From Teredinibacter waterburyi (lineage in GTDB: Bacteria > Pseudomonadota > Gammaproteobacteria > Pseudomonadales > Cellvibrionaceae): a stretch of 64,000 nucleotides of DNA. A program made the position numbers and the translations under genes. The stretch spans positions 102,265-166,264 of the forward strand of contig NZ_MRUH01000169.1 in assembly GCF_001922985.1 (NCBI RefSeq), given 5' to 3'. Below, in pieces: positions 30,658-40,030 of this stretch. The number at the start of each line of letters is the position of its first letter. The first letter of the stretch is position 1. A model generated the notes under the pieces. That model saw only the letters and a program-made list of their open reading frames with translations, searched no databases and was not told the DNA's origin.

Positions 30658-32640
30658 CTATGGAAAGTTATGTGGGTATGGGTTCAAGTCTTCACGTTTA
30701 AACTCACGGCCGGTGTCTAGGTGCGCACTTACTTTGTTGATGCGGTCGAGCGCTTCGCGGCGGTACTGATGCCCAAAGGTGACCGGCGACAAACCCGGTG
30801 CCAGAACCTTTACGCAGCTCAGCCCAGATTTTTCTAGCTCGTCAAAATTGAGGTCGATTGCAATCATATCTGTAGCAACATTCAAAACTTTGTCGATGCA
30901 ATGGCGTAAGTCGTCGGTAAGATCTGGGTTGCGCATTTGTAAGTCTTGCTGCGAATAGAGCTCGTCCAAGGTGTATTTGTGTTGGTCGCCCTCAAACAAA
31001 AAACTAAGGCGTTGATAACTTTCCGGTAGGCTATAAAGCAGCACGTGGTCGTTCATTTCACGTACTTTATTTGCGTCGTGCAATAACTCGTGTGCACGCT
31101 CACGAAATTGCGGCAAGGATTTCTGGTAAACGCCCATGGAAGTTGTAACTTCGACCAGTGCACCAAAGATGGCCTGTTGCGGGTCGAAGTGGGCACCTGC
31201 AGCGCAGTAAGATTTAACTGGGGCATTATCGGAAGGGTCGACGATCATTGCCCACACCACGGGAATGTCGATATCTAGGCGTATATCAAATACATGAAGC
31301 TCGAAGCCCTGTGCTTTACTGCGTGCTATTAGCGTTCGAATACGTTCATCTTCCAGGCTCTCTAGGTCGAGCTGACGCGGTGGTATACGCGCATACCAAG
31401 AGGTAAAGTAAGCATCGCGCTCGACGACTTCAAGTAAGCCGTACAACATTGCTTCCTCGCGCGAGCCCCCCAGTGCACAACCATTGGATGAGTCGTACAC
31501 GAAACGGTTAATAGGGTTTTTTATCTGGTCGGCTTTCAGCCAGTAGTAGACCAGTTGCTCCGGCACTAGCACGGGCTTTTGCAGGCGAAACGAATACCCC
31601 CACTTCCAGTTGTACTCGAGGTCTTCAGAGTAAGCCATCATATTAAAGCCGGGCATATCCAATTGGTCGTGGTTGTGTAACACAAAATCGCGCGGGTCAA
31701 CGGCGTGTTCTTTAAGATCGCGGTAGCAACCACGCACCAGGTTTTTTACACCGCGGGCCGCTTGTCCAGAATAGCGTTCGAGCGCTTCGAGTATGGAAAC
31801 CAGTTCGGATTTTTCACGTGTTTCGGTGCGCCCGTATCCCACTTCGATATTGTTGTCGTGGAAGATCGGTGCCTCTGCCGCGTAAAGTGGCATAAGGTCG
31901 GAATTAATGCTGTGAAATACGTGCTTAATCAACCCTGTCCATCTATCGACGTAGGTTTCTTTGAGGTTGCTTAAATCAAGCGTGCTGTTCGCTGCACGAA
32001 AATCTCCCGGGTTATCTTTTATTCGTGGCTGTAATTCTAATGCCACCAATTCTGCAGAGTCGTCTGGGCGAACGTCGCAAACAGGGCAGGCTGGGTAGGA
32101 AATAACGGGGTGACGGGTAATCTTAAGTGCGTGAGTTTGAATGCGTACCGCGTCTTGGCAGCGGCCGAGGCCCTGCTCGATGTCGTTTAAACGGGACGTT
32201 AACTTTTGTACAAAGGCGTCGCGTACCGGTTGGGAAAGAGGTTTACTCGATGTGCGTAGCCGGTCGGTAGGCAGCGTGTCTTGCGCTGTCCAATGATTGC
32301 TCTGTCGTAGATTGTTGTTAGCCCACTCCTTCAGGCAAAAAAAACAGCCAGATTTATTAGTGAGCAAGGTTGGCGCCAACCAAATGTCACCTGGCTCGAC
32401 GGCAATAACAAGCGCGGGCGTGCCGGCGAAGCGCACCTGTGTTAGTTGGCGCTGAATAAAATCGCTAGCATGTACATCGGCGATAATAATGACCAGCTTG
32501 GCACTTGCAGTGTCCAGTGGTAATTCTGCAACCACTTGTGCTTGTTGTTGGTAGGCGAGGGATACCGCTCGAAGCGTTGGGGCTTGTAACCCAGTACCCT
32601 GATCGACGATTAAAATAGGTTTGTCTGCTGGATTATTCAC
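30658..32640 (-). CDS. YcaO cyclodehydratase (TbtG-like)
   Basis: 660 aa with a GTG start, GGAG nine bases upstream, one base after the previous stop. YcaO uses ATP to cyclise Cys/Ser/Thr onto the backbone carbonyl, giving azolines. The N-terminal region (1-210) carries two Cys pairs (CFFC near residue 95 and CPVC near 195). The YcaO domain (about 235-650) has the ATP/Mg motif ETREKSELVSILEALER and later SREEAMLYGLLEVVERDAY. The C-terminus ends in a proline-rich motif (PYPHNFP), as in azoline-forming YcaOs. It is expected to need the leader-binding partner directly upstream. Confidence 0.93.
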   Translation of the reverse strand: MNNPADKPILIVDQGTGLQAPTLRAVSLAYQQQAQVVAELPLDTASAKLVIIIADVHASDFIQRQLTQVRFAGTPALVIAVEPGDIWLAPTLLTNKSGCFFCLKEWANNNLRQSNHWTAQDTLPTDRLRTSSKPLSQPVRDAFVQKLTSRLNDIEQGLGRCQDAVRIQTHALKITRHPVISYPACPVCDVRPDDSAELVALELQPRIKDNPGDFRAANSTLDLSNLKETYVDRWTGLIKHVFHSINSDLMPLYAAEAPIFHDNNIEVGYGRTETREKSELVSILEALERYSGQAARGVKNLVRGCYRDLKEHAVDPRDFVLHNHDQLDMPGFNMMAYSEDLEYNWKWGYSFRLQKPVLVPEQLVYYWLKADQIKNPINRFVYDSSNGCALGGSREEAMLYGLLEVVERDAYFTSWYARIPPRQLDLESLEDERIRTLIARSKAQGFELHVFDIRLDIDIPVVWAMIVDPSDNAPVKSYCAAGAHFDPQQAIFGALVEVTTSMGVYQKSLPQFRERAHELLHDANKVREMNDHVLLYSLPESYQRLSFLFEGDQHKYTLDELYSQQDLQMRNPDLTDDLRHCIDKVLNVATDMIAIDLNFDELEKSGLSCVKVLAPGLSPVTFGHQYRREALDRINKVSAHLDTGREFKREDLNPYPHNFP

Positions 32641-32641
32641 T

Positions 32642-34474
32642 TTATGCGCTCCTCGCTATAGTGACAGATCCCACTACGTAGGAATTGGTGGTGAAAACAG
32701 TGTCCAATAATTGTTCGGTAACGTTTATTGGGATTAATTGTTCCGAACCCATATCATCCAACGCCTTGCCGCTTAGATATGAGGTTGCAGTTTGGAAGCT
32801 GGTAATTATGTCTATGTCGGAACGGTGCTCCAGGTCCGGTAACTGGAAGCGACTACAGGCGGCGCCAAGTGCCTCAGAAATCGCTGTAATGGCATCTACG
32901 CCGTACCCAAGTCCAAGAATGTTCGTGTCGGCAACAGCCCGTGCTGCCCAAGCGCGTATGCCTGGCTCGCGGAAGAGCTCAACTTTAATGCGCTGTGGTT
33001 GGTAAAGCCGTAGTACGCGCAGTAGCATTTGAACCTCTTCATTTTCAAGTTCGTCTGGAAACGCGTAATAGGACACGGAGTGTTGCTTGAATTCAGCGCT
33101 ATTGATAACCGCTAGGGTTGTCGCTAGCTGTTTCCACGACTCATAGTCATAGGAGGAAACAATATTGCTATCGTTAATGTTAAAGAGTGTTTTAGCGTAC
33201 TGAGTAAGCGACCGAGAAAGCGTGCGCATACCGGCGTCTTGTGCGCTTGTTCCCCAGCCGTGTACATCTTGATTGGCGGCGTTAGCGCTACGCGGGTAAC
33301 GTATGCGAATCGCGTCGTGGTACAGCGGTAATTGTTTTAAGCGTTTGGACGGCTCAGGTGAAAAAGGCCCGAGTATCTCGTCAAAACTCGGCGCTAAGTT
33401 CATCAGTAGTGTCTCGTAATCACTGACTGGTCGCCCATCTGGAACCTCAAATTCAACTCGAAAATCGATAGGATTAAGTGGTGCGTTACGATCCAGCGTT
33501 GCTACCGGCAGAATCGGGTGATAGTCAACATCTAGCCAGGGTGAAATAATTGCGCAGTGATTGCGCATTTCAGATTTATAGATATTGAAAAAGTGGTTAA
33601 TAAAACTGTATGCGCACACCGAGCCAATAAGCGCATGGCTAGCGGGAGAATGTAAACTGTCCTGATCGTAATCGAAGTTGGCTGGTAGCCAATTTAAAAA
33701 ATCTAAATAATTGGTGAAGCCCTGTTCATTCAGCGGGCTGACGAAGCCGTGATTACGGGTTGAGGATGCGACCATAAATGCATGATTGTTCAGCCGAATA
33801 CTTGCTGAATCGGACACGAATCTATCGAGTACTTGAACTTCATCGGCGGCAAATAGAACGAATTCTTGTCGGCCGGATGACAGCTGCTGGTTAAGCATGT
33901 CCTCATTTAAAAGCGTATAGCTAAACCCGCTATCATCCTTAGCTCGACTATCCAGTAACTGTTGGAATTCCGCTAGCTTTAGGCGCGAAGTTTCCATACC
34001 TGTGAACAGGATGTCGACATGACCAATGCCAGACATTACCAAACCGTTAAGTGTAGATTTTAGGGTGTGGCCGTTGCCAACAAGGACTATCCGTGTCTCA
34101 CGCCAGCGGTTGAATTCGGTTAGATATTCACTATCGAGGTTGTCTTGTAGGAACCGCAAAAACTCAAGCGTCTCGCTGTTTTCTCCGAATTGTTCGCAGA
34201 TGGCTTTTTCTGCAGTCGCATCTATTAGCATGTCGTGTGCAGTTAGCTCTTCGAATAAACGATTAACAAATGGCGCGATTTTATCTGGCAAATTATTGAT
34301 GATGCTTTCCCTATCGCTACCGGAATCCATAAAGTGAATGACGCGAGAGACTAGCGGATACAAGCCTTTTCCTTTTAGTGCAAAGGTCTTTGCGCCAGCT
34401 TCAAACAGCACGCCATCTTCGGTTTCTGCGAAGTACACATAGTTTTTAAGCTTTAACCATTGTGAGCTGATCAT
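32642..34474 (-). CDS. Leader-binding E1-like partner (TbtF / Ocin-ThiF-like)
   Basis: 610 aa from ATG 34474, with a perfect GGAGG seven bases upstream and an ATGA overlap with the preceding stop. An N-terminal RRE-like winged helix (about 1-85: WLKLKNYVYFAETEDGVLFEAGAKTFALKGKG) is typical of RiPP leader recognition. A Rossmann segment (VLVGNGHTLKSTLNGLVMSGIGHVDI) follows, as in the E1-like partners of TOMM YcaOs. Such proteins bind the leader peptide and present it to YcaO. No adenylation function is implied. The long C-terminal part is unassigned. Confidence 0.82.
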   Translation of the reverse strand: MISSQWLKLKNYVYFAETEDGVLFEAGAKTFALKGKGLYPLVSRVIHFMDSGSDRESIINNLPDKIAPFVNRLFEELTAHDMLIDATAEKAICEQFGENSETLEFLRFLQDNLDSEYLTEFNRWRETRIVLVGNGHTLKSTLNGLVMSGIGHVDILFTGMETSRLKLAEFQQLLDSRAKDDSGFSYTLLNEDMLNQQLSSGRQEFVLFAADEVQVLDRFVSDSASIRLNNHAFMVASSTRNHGFVSPLNEQGFTNYLDFLNWLPANFDYDQDSLHSPASHALIGSVCAYSFINHFFNIYKSEMRNHCAIISPWLDVDYHPILPVATLDRNAPLNPIDFRVEFEVPDGRPVSDYETLLMNLAPSFDEILGPFSPEPSKRLKQLPLYHDAIRIRYPRSANAANQDVHGWGTSAQDAGMRTLSRSLTQYAKTLFNINDSNIVSSYDYESWKQLATTLAVINSAEFKQHSVSYYAFPDELENEEVQMLLRVLRLYQPQRIKVELFREPGIRAWAARAVADTNILGLGYGVDAITAISEALGAACSRFQLPDLEHRSDIDIITSFQTATSYLSGKALDDMGSEQLIPINVTEQLLDTVFTTNSYVVGSVTIARSA

Positions 34475-35610
34475 GCTGTAGCCTCCTTGCGTGACTCTGT
34501 ATACCCTGGAATCATAATGTCTTGCCAAGTGATATCGAGAAGGCCCTCAACCGTGGCGGCCGTCATATTACAAATGCAGTATTTTTCCGCAGGTGATACG
34601 TTAAGTGCCGGTAGTAGAAAGTAGAAAAAGTTGATCAAAGTTCGGTAGGACATAAACTCCGGAGATTGCAATAGCTTTAATCCTTCGTCATTCTCCAAGG
34701 CAATCGCCATTGGGCCTTTTTTCTCACCGTAGTGGAGCTCATCGGGGATGTCTGCTGCAATCACTTTGAGATTGTCTTGAAAAATATTTTCGCCGACTAA
34801 AAAATCATGGTTTGTAGCCACGATATTCTCGATACGCTGATAGCAGTCTGCAGCTATCGGCATCCATTCGGAAAATAACGACTGCAGCTCTGGGTCATCG
34901 CTAACATTGCCGAAATCGCCAGATAAAATTGCCGCTATAGATACGTCGAGCGAGGCTTTATATTTATTTGCTACGTTATCGAAGTGCGTACGAATGCGGC
35001 CGTCATTGTCGTAATGGACCATAAAGAATTCAGCGTGGGAACGGAACGAATTAAAACCGCGCCCTAGCCCATGATTTCGGTAAAAGGTGCCGGCGCCTGC
35101 TAAAAGTATACTGAGTGCGACAAAGAAATCGGACTTACGGTGTTGCTTAAGTGACTGCAAACGAAATACTAGGGGTAAGGTCGCCGCAAGGAAGCGGGAT
35201 TTTAGTTCGCCAAATTCGTTCAGTTTTAAGGTGGAATTTTGAATGAACTTAGCTTTGCTAATTGAGTTGTTTTCTAGCAGTGGTAAATAGGGGCCCGGTT
35301 CAATTTCCACCAAAGCGAGTTGCTGAGATGTACGCTGGTAGCTGATTGGGTCTAGCTTTTGGGTTGAAGGATTTTCCTCTAGCCAAGCTAGTAAAGTACT
35401 TTCTGATGCGGGGTAAATATCATGATCGAAAGTCTCTGCATCGCAGTCGATTACTAAGTCTACGTGAGGCCCCAGCTTCCAGTGTGGAGCGATAAATACT
35501 TGCGATACACGTGTATCGCTGGATAGCTGCTCGACAATTTGACGAAGTGGCCCCGCAATTAGAGCGCTATTATCGGGCTCGAAGTAGGCCACACGAATAA
35601 CATTTTTCAT
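34471..35610 (-). CDS. Thiopeptide pyridine-synthase-like protein
   Basis: 379 aa from ATG 35610, with AGGGG seven bases upstream. It resembles TbtD/TclM-type synthases, which perform the [4+2] cycloaddition of two dehydroalanines and release the leader to form the pyridine macrocycle. Matches in order: an N-terminal HWKLGPHVDLVID motif (the GPH signature of the family), a SFRSHAEFFMVHYDNDGR segment near residue 185, and a C-terminal SPAEKYCICNMTAATVEGLLDI, like the PxERFxLCHLAANAVE end of pyridine synthases. It is divergent and clearly distinct from the SpaB_C protein in the same operon. This gene is what separates a thiopeptide from a linear azole peptide. The call is by motif only. Confidence 0.65.
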   Translation of the reverse strand: MKNVIRVAYFEPDNSALIAGPLRQIVEQLSSDTRVSQVFIAPHWKLGPHVDLVIDCDAETFDHDIYPASESTLLAWLEENPSTQKLDPISYQRTSQQLALVEIEPGPYLPLLENNSISKAKFIQNSTLKLNEFGELKSRFLAATLPLVFRLQSLKQHRKSDFFVALSILLAGAGTFYRNHGLGRGFNSFRSHAEFFMVHYDNDGRIRTHFDNVANKYKASLDVSIAAILSGDFGNVSDDPELQSLFSEWMPIAADCYQRIENIVATNHDFLVGENIFQDNLKVIAADIPDELHYGEKKGPMAIALENDEGLKLLQSPEFMSYRTLINFFYFLLPALNVSPAEKYCICNMTAATVEGLLDITWQDIMIPGYTESRKEATA

Positions 35611-35651
35611 TTTAATACCCCTTTTACGCAAAAATAGTTAAGTTAGAATTA

Positions 35652-38360
35652 TTATGGGTCTTGCCGATCGGCAGCCTGCCGCGACAATTCAATATGGAAT
35701 TCGGCGACGTGCTTACGATCGTCTACCTGTACGTGCTGATCGTCTAAACGGGGAAGTACTTCTGCCAATGTCAAATCGAACTGACTGCGCTTTAGAATGC
35801 GCGCTAATTGGCGGACGTAGCGTGGGTCGTCGAACCGAACATAGAAGGGCTTGGCATCTTTAAATGACACTTGATTCCAGTCGATACCGCTGTCCGCACC
35901 GGCTACTTTGCCATCACCTATTGGAAAGGCTCGTACAAAGGCCTCGTTGGGAAGGTTGTATTCCTCTTTCCATTTTTGGACGGCCATAAAGAAATCAAAC
36001 GGTGTTAGATTTTCATCTGGAACAAACTCGCGCGGCACCAGGTGCATGCTTCGAGAGATAACCACATTGCCAACAGAAACGCGCGGAATACGGGTAATTT
36101 CACCCTCTTTAATTAAGCCGCAATTGAACAGTGTTCCAATGGTATAAAAGTTAAGACCGTTAGCATTATTGATAGCTATAAAGCGTTGCACCTGTGGCAT
36201 TAGGCTTGGTATTAGGAACCCCTGGTACCAGACATCCAAAATCTTATCGTCTGAATCGATAAAGACAACTTTGTGGGTAACTTCGTCATAGCGCAGGCGT
36301 AGATCGCGTATAGATGTTTTTTCGGTTTGCTGCCAGTTGTTAGCAAAGGGCTCAATGGTGATTTCCTTATCGGCCATACGCGGGTGCTTGTTGGCATTAA
36401 ACCCAAATACCCCAGGCATTTCGGCATACTGCCCCTCCCGTGAACAGCGATTGAGGTAGTCCTTAATGTGTTCTAGTTGGTCGTCGGGCAAAATTTCTAA
36501 GAAACGAGACATCAAACCAGAGTTACCGCCAAAAACCTGATTGATGACAAACTTGGGGTTAGTGTCTGCGTTAAAAACCTGTCCTACATAGCTATGGGAA
36601 ACGTTGCGATTGCGAATTTGTTGAGGCAATTTTGCGGTCAATTCGCGAAGTGTTTCGGCTGAGACATCGACATCAACATCGCTGGCAAGGTAGGGCGCCA
36701 TAAATGCATCCCAAGAGTCGGCGATTTCGGAATAATTTTTATAGGTATCTGAATCTGGGGCCATCTTATCCCAGCTGGGTTCAAAGCCGAATTGGGCTAC
36801 ACCATAAATGTCATCGAACTCGCGAATCAGATCCAACGGGTTGGTGCAGATATGGTCAGCACCATAGCGCCAGATAAAATAATCGGCGAATTGTGCTTGA
36901 ATCTTCTGGTTCATGTCCAATATTGGTGAGAGTTCAAGAATCGCGTGTAAGTCGTCACTAAAGGCAGAAATTGTCGATTCCGATATATCGCTCGCGCAAT
37001 CAGTTAGATAGGTGTTTTCAAAAAAAGCTGGGCGCTCCATAGTGGGATCAATACTTGACCCAATAGAGCTGGCGAGCTCTTGAGATAGAGCCTCTATTTT
37101 TTCGGTAACGTCTGCGCGTGTGGCGTGGTCTTGATTTGCGTAACTTTGTACGTACTCACGTAGTTCGCGAATTTTTAAGACCCCGGTATCAAAGCGGCCA
37201 TCAAAAGCGGCCAATACTTGTTCTGCCCAGTCGAGTATGTCGACCTGTTCGGTAGCGCCGAGGTCAGGTAGTACCAAACCAATGCTAAACAGCTTGTTGA
37301 TATAGGCAAACGTGGTTTCGTTGTTTAGCTTGGGCGCCTTTTCGCAAACTCGTGCAATTAATTCGTCGGTATATATTCCTGGGTGATCGGAGAGTGTTTG
37401 GAGTATGCACTGCAACGCACCGTTAAGCGGAAGCTCAACTCGAGACTCGCCTGTTCCCCAGGTTTTTCCACCGGCGGTATTGCCTTTGTTCACTTGCGTA
37501 AAGCGAAGTTTACTATTGGCAAGTTCGATACTTGAGTTCAAGTACAGAGGGAAATAATCTTTCCAGCCAGTGAAGTCTTCAAGAAGTCGATCGACTATTT
37601 GTTTTAAAAGCCCAGACTTATATTCAACGCGACTTTCGGTAGAACTCTTGAATTCTATATGAGGACTGGTGCGATTATCGTTAGCCCAGCTACCTACATA
37701 AACTACCGTAAGCGCGGACAATGGGCTGGTCTTTGTAGAGCAACGTGTTAGGTACTGGAATAGGGTGTCGTCTAGTTTGCGTTTTTTCTTCGCATTAATA
37801 GGGCGAAGTTCGCCATCACCATAAGTATTCTCAAAATCGCGGAATAGCTTTGGATTTGAATAACTAACGCCTTGACGCATGTTGTTTCGTCGCCAGCTGT
37901 TACCTAGGTGACGATAAGCACTAGCGACTTCGTTCTCGTATGCTGTTTGGATTTCAGCGTCCATCTGTTCGAGCTTTACGAGTAAGTCATTTGCAGAACT
38001 AATGTGGCTGAATGCTTCGTCGTCGAGTTGGCTTTCCAGGTTGGCTAAAGCGCCCGCTTTAACGCGTTTGCCGTTAAAAAGTGCGCGCTTGCTATTAAGT
38101 AGATCACGCGAAAGTGTTTTATCTTCGACCCCGGGAATAAGCGCTTCAAGCGTGGCAACGGCGCCAGCTAATGCTGACGATAAGGTTGTTTCGATATGGC
38201 GCTTCTTTTCTATGCAGCGAACGGTTAGCCCGCAGCCAGGAAACTTAAGCAAGTCGACAGGTTCGCCGGCAACTCGCAATATATAGTTAGGGTGATAAAA
38301 AATATCTTTTGTCGATGATTCGGCGTTGATAGACGTCTTAATAGCAAGGTTGGTATTCAT
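35652..38360 (-). CDS. Lantibiotic dehydratase N-terminal, glutamylation (TbtB-like)
   Basis: 902 aa. The LanB N-terminal domain transfers glutamate from glutamyl-tRNA to core Ser/Thr side chains. Seen: the LanB entry YHPNYILRVAG, the RCSTKTSPLSALT motif near residue 205, the ISRSMHLVP segment, and the C-terminal stretch PFYVRFDDPRYVRQLARIL. No SpaB_C domain is fused at the end; that is a separate gene at 28194. Full-length LanBs are about 1000 aa, so this is the split type. Its product should be dehydroalanines in the Ser-rich core. Confidence 0.88.
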   Translation of the reverse strand: MNTNLAIKTSINAESSTKDIFYHPNYILRVAGEPVDLLKFPGCGLTVRCIEKKRHIETTLSSALAGAVATLEALIPGVEDKTLSRDLLNSKRALFNGKRVKAGALANLESQLDDEAFSHISSANDLLVKLEQMDAEIQTAYENEVASAYRHLGNSWRRNNMRQGVSYSNPKLFRDFENTYGDGELRPINAKKKRKLDDTLFQYLTRCSTKTSPLSALTVVYVGSWANDNRTSPHIEFKSSTESRVEYKSGLLKQIVDRLLEDFTGWKDYFPLYLNSSIELANSKLRFTQVNKGNTAGGKTWGTGESRVELPLNGALQCILQTLSDHPGIYTDELIARVCEKAPKLNNETTFAYINKLFSIGLVLPDLGATEQVDILDWAEQVLAAFDGRFDTGVLKIRELREYVQSYANQDHATRADVTEKIEALSQELASSIGSSIDPTMERPAFFENTYLTDCASDISESTISAFSDDLHAILELSPILDMNQKIQAQFADYFIWRYGADHICTNPLDLIREFDDIYGVAQFGFEPSWDKMAPDSDTYKNYSEIADSWDAFMAPYLASDVDVDVSAETLRELTAKLPQQIRNRNVSHSYVGQVFNADTNPKFVINQVFGGNSGLMSRFLEILPDDQLEHIKDYLNRCSREGQYAEMPGVFGFNANKHPRMADKEITIEPFANNWQQTEKTSIRDLRLRYDEVTHKVVFIDSDDKILDVWYQGFLIPSLMPQVQRFIAINNANGLNFYTIGTLFNCGLIKEGEITRIPRVSVGNVVISRSMHLVPREFVPDENLTPFDFFMAVQKWKEEYNLPNEAFVRAFPIGDGKVAGADSGIDWNQVSFKDAKPFYVRFDDPRYVRQLARILKRSQFDLTLAEVLPRLDDQHVQVDDRKHVAEFHIELSRQAADRQDP

Positions 38361-38376
38361 GATTAATCCTTAATTA

Positions 38377-39132
38377 TTATTTTGCTGACCAGCGAAAAAT
38401 TCGGCTTGATACGACTAGCCCAATTATCCCTGCGGCAACGCAAATGGATGTAGGTAGTAAAGCGACGCTACTAAATAGACTGCCCTGCCACGATAACCGC
38501 AAAATATCGACAACATGTTTCATCGGAATAATGTTGGCAATAACCTGTACGAAACCTGGTAGCTGTTCTAGCGGCATGCCTGCGCCAGAAAGCATTAGCA
38601 TCACCTGAAAAGTAACAATGCTTGCGCCAAAGGCTGCACCGGACGTTTTGAAGAAGGAACCAAACATGAAGCCAAGAGAAAATAGTGCGAATCCGCTCAG
38701 GCTAAGGCCAATAAATATTTGACCAATATGCTCAGGTGGAACCCGATCAAACATTAGCCAGCCAAGAATAAAAATCTGAATTGTACCGCCAAGAAAAAGT
38801 AGGAATGAACGTATCGTTGTCGCACTAAAAATGACGCTCATGTGCAAAGGCGTAATTACCAGCCGGCGAAAGAAACCACGCTCTTTATATATAGCTAACC
38901 CTGGGCCAATATTAAACAGTGCTACATTTAATAGAATAATCCCCATAAAGCTCGCCGTGTACTGATCGTAGTAGCTGACGCTTCCTTCGCCATAAGTCAT
39001 GTCACGAAACATAAACCCGAAAATCAAATACATTAAGGCGGGAAATACGAACGCGAAAAACATAACCATTGGTTCACGCATAAAAAGTTTACAGTCTAAT
39101 AAAAGGTACGATTTGAGCTGTTTGGCGTACAT
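38377..39132 (-). CDS. ABC-2 type permease
   Basis: 251 aa with six predicted helices and the ABC-2 family signature segment (GAAFGASIVTFQVMLMLSGAGMPLEQLPGFVQVIANIIPMKHVVDILR, spread over the C-terminal half). It is coupled by one base to its ATPase (TAATG). This is a two-gene half-exporter of the bacteriocin-export or immunity type. It is the first exporter of the operon; a second, unrelated one follows the enzymes. Confidence 0.88.
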   Translation of the reverse strand: MYAKQLKSYLLLDCKLFMREPMVMFFAFVFPALMYLIFGFMFRDMTYGEGSVSYYDQYTASFMGIILLNVALFNIGPGLAIYKERGFFRRLVITPLHMSVIFSATTIRSFLLFLGGTIQIFILGWLMFDRVPPEHIGQIFIGLSLSGFALFSLGFMFGSFFKTSGAAFGASIVTFQVMLMLSGAGMPLEQLPGFVQVIANIIPMKHVVDILRLSWQGSLFSSVALLPTSICVAAGIIGLVVSSRIFRWSAK

Positions 39133-39923
39133 TACTGCTGCTCCTGTTTTTTACTTACATAGTATTCGAATGCTTCATCTAGACCGCCGCCTAAACTTGC
39201 GGCTTTTTCTCGAATTTCTTCGGGTAACCCGTTAAACACCACACGCCCCTCTGAGAGCATAATAATTCGGTCGCCGAGATTTACCGCTTCATCCATATAG
39301 TGGGTAGTAAATATTAGTGTTTTGCCACGTGATTTAAGTGATTTAAGGCAATTCCACAAATCGCGCCGTGAAATCGGGTCGAGCCCTACGGTAGGTTCGT
39401 CGAGCAGTACGATATCGGGGTCATTAATAACGGCGAGCGCTAGTGCGACACGTTGCGCCATACCGCCGGAAAGACTTTTAATTTGTATGTCTAGGTATTC
39501 GCCCAGTCGTAGCCACTTTACGATCTCGTCGATTGGCAAGGTTTTTTTATAAAGGGATTTGAAAAAGTTTAGGTAGTCGCGTGCTGTAGCACGTTCGAAC
39601 AGTTGGGTTTCTTGAAGCTGAACACCGATGCGTTCGATGTGTGCGCCAGGGTTTTTAATAAGGTCGTGATCGAATGCTTTTAGCTCACCGCCAGTGTCAG
39701 GTGTTTGTAGCCCGCATAGCAATTCCATCAGCGTTGTTTTACCAGCTCCGTTTGGGCCCATAAGAACAGTGGTTTCGCCCAGGAAGAAATTGATGTCGGT
39801 TGGCAGAAGTGCTTTTTTGTCGCCATAGGTTTTAGCAACTTGCTTTACGCTTAGCACACTATTTTTTTCAGTCTCTACTGAAGGTGTTGCGGTGATGTGG
39901 TCAATCTTTTCTGCCGCTTCCAT
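39132..39923 (-). CDS. ABC-2 exporter ATPase
   Basis: 263 aa. Walker A GPNGAGKTTLM (about 54-64), signature SLSGGMAQRVALALAV, Walker B IVLLDEPTVGLD and a conserved His (TTHYMDEA) are intact. It belongs to the DrrA/CcmA-like class that pairs with ABC-2 permeases. It is the first gene after the precursor peptide and its hairpin. Such pairs often give self-immunity or export in RiPP clusters. Confidence 0.92.
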   Translation of the reverse strand: MEAAEKIDHITATPSVETEKNSVLSVKQVAKTYGDKKALLPTDINFFLGETTVLMGPNGAGKTTLMELLCGLQTPDTGGELKAFDHDLIKNPGAHIERIGVQLQETQLFERATARDYLNFFKSLYKKTLPIDEIVKWLRLGEYLDIQIKSLSGGMAQRVALALAVINDPDIVLLDEPTVGLDPISRRDLWNCLKSLKSRGKTLIFTTHYMDEAVNLGDRIIMLSEGRVVFNGLPEEIREKAASLGGGLDEAFEYYVSKKQEQQ

Positions 39924-39973
39924 GGGTATCTCCAGAACTTTTTAATAAAATTAAATTCGCTATAGTTGGTCGG

Positions 39974-40022
39974 TGAGAGGCTGCCACGCAATGAGGGTGA
40001 AACATTGCGTGGCAGTCTCACC
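39974..40022 (-). terminator. Strong hairpin between precursor and operon body
   Basis: Perfect 13-base arms CTGCCACGCAATG (39981-39993) and CATTGCGTGGCAG (40003-40015), extended by a GGTGAG/CTCACC outer pairing with a bulge. On the minus strand it is not followed by a U-tract, so it is unlikely to be a full terminator. A partial terminator or RNA-stabilising hairpin just after the precursor gene would raise precursor levels over the enzymes, a common RiPP arrangement. Confidence 0.7.
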
Positions 40023-40030
40023 AGACTTAA

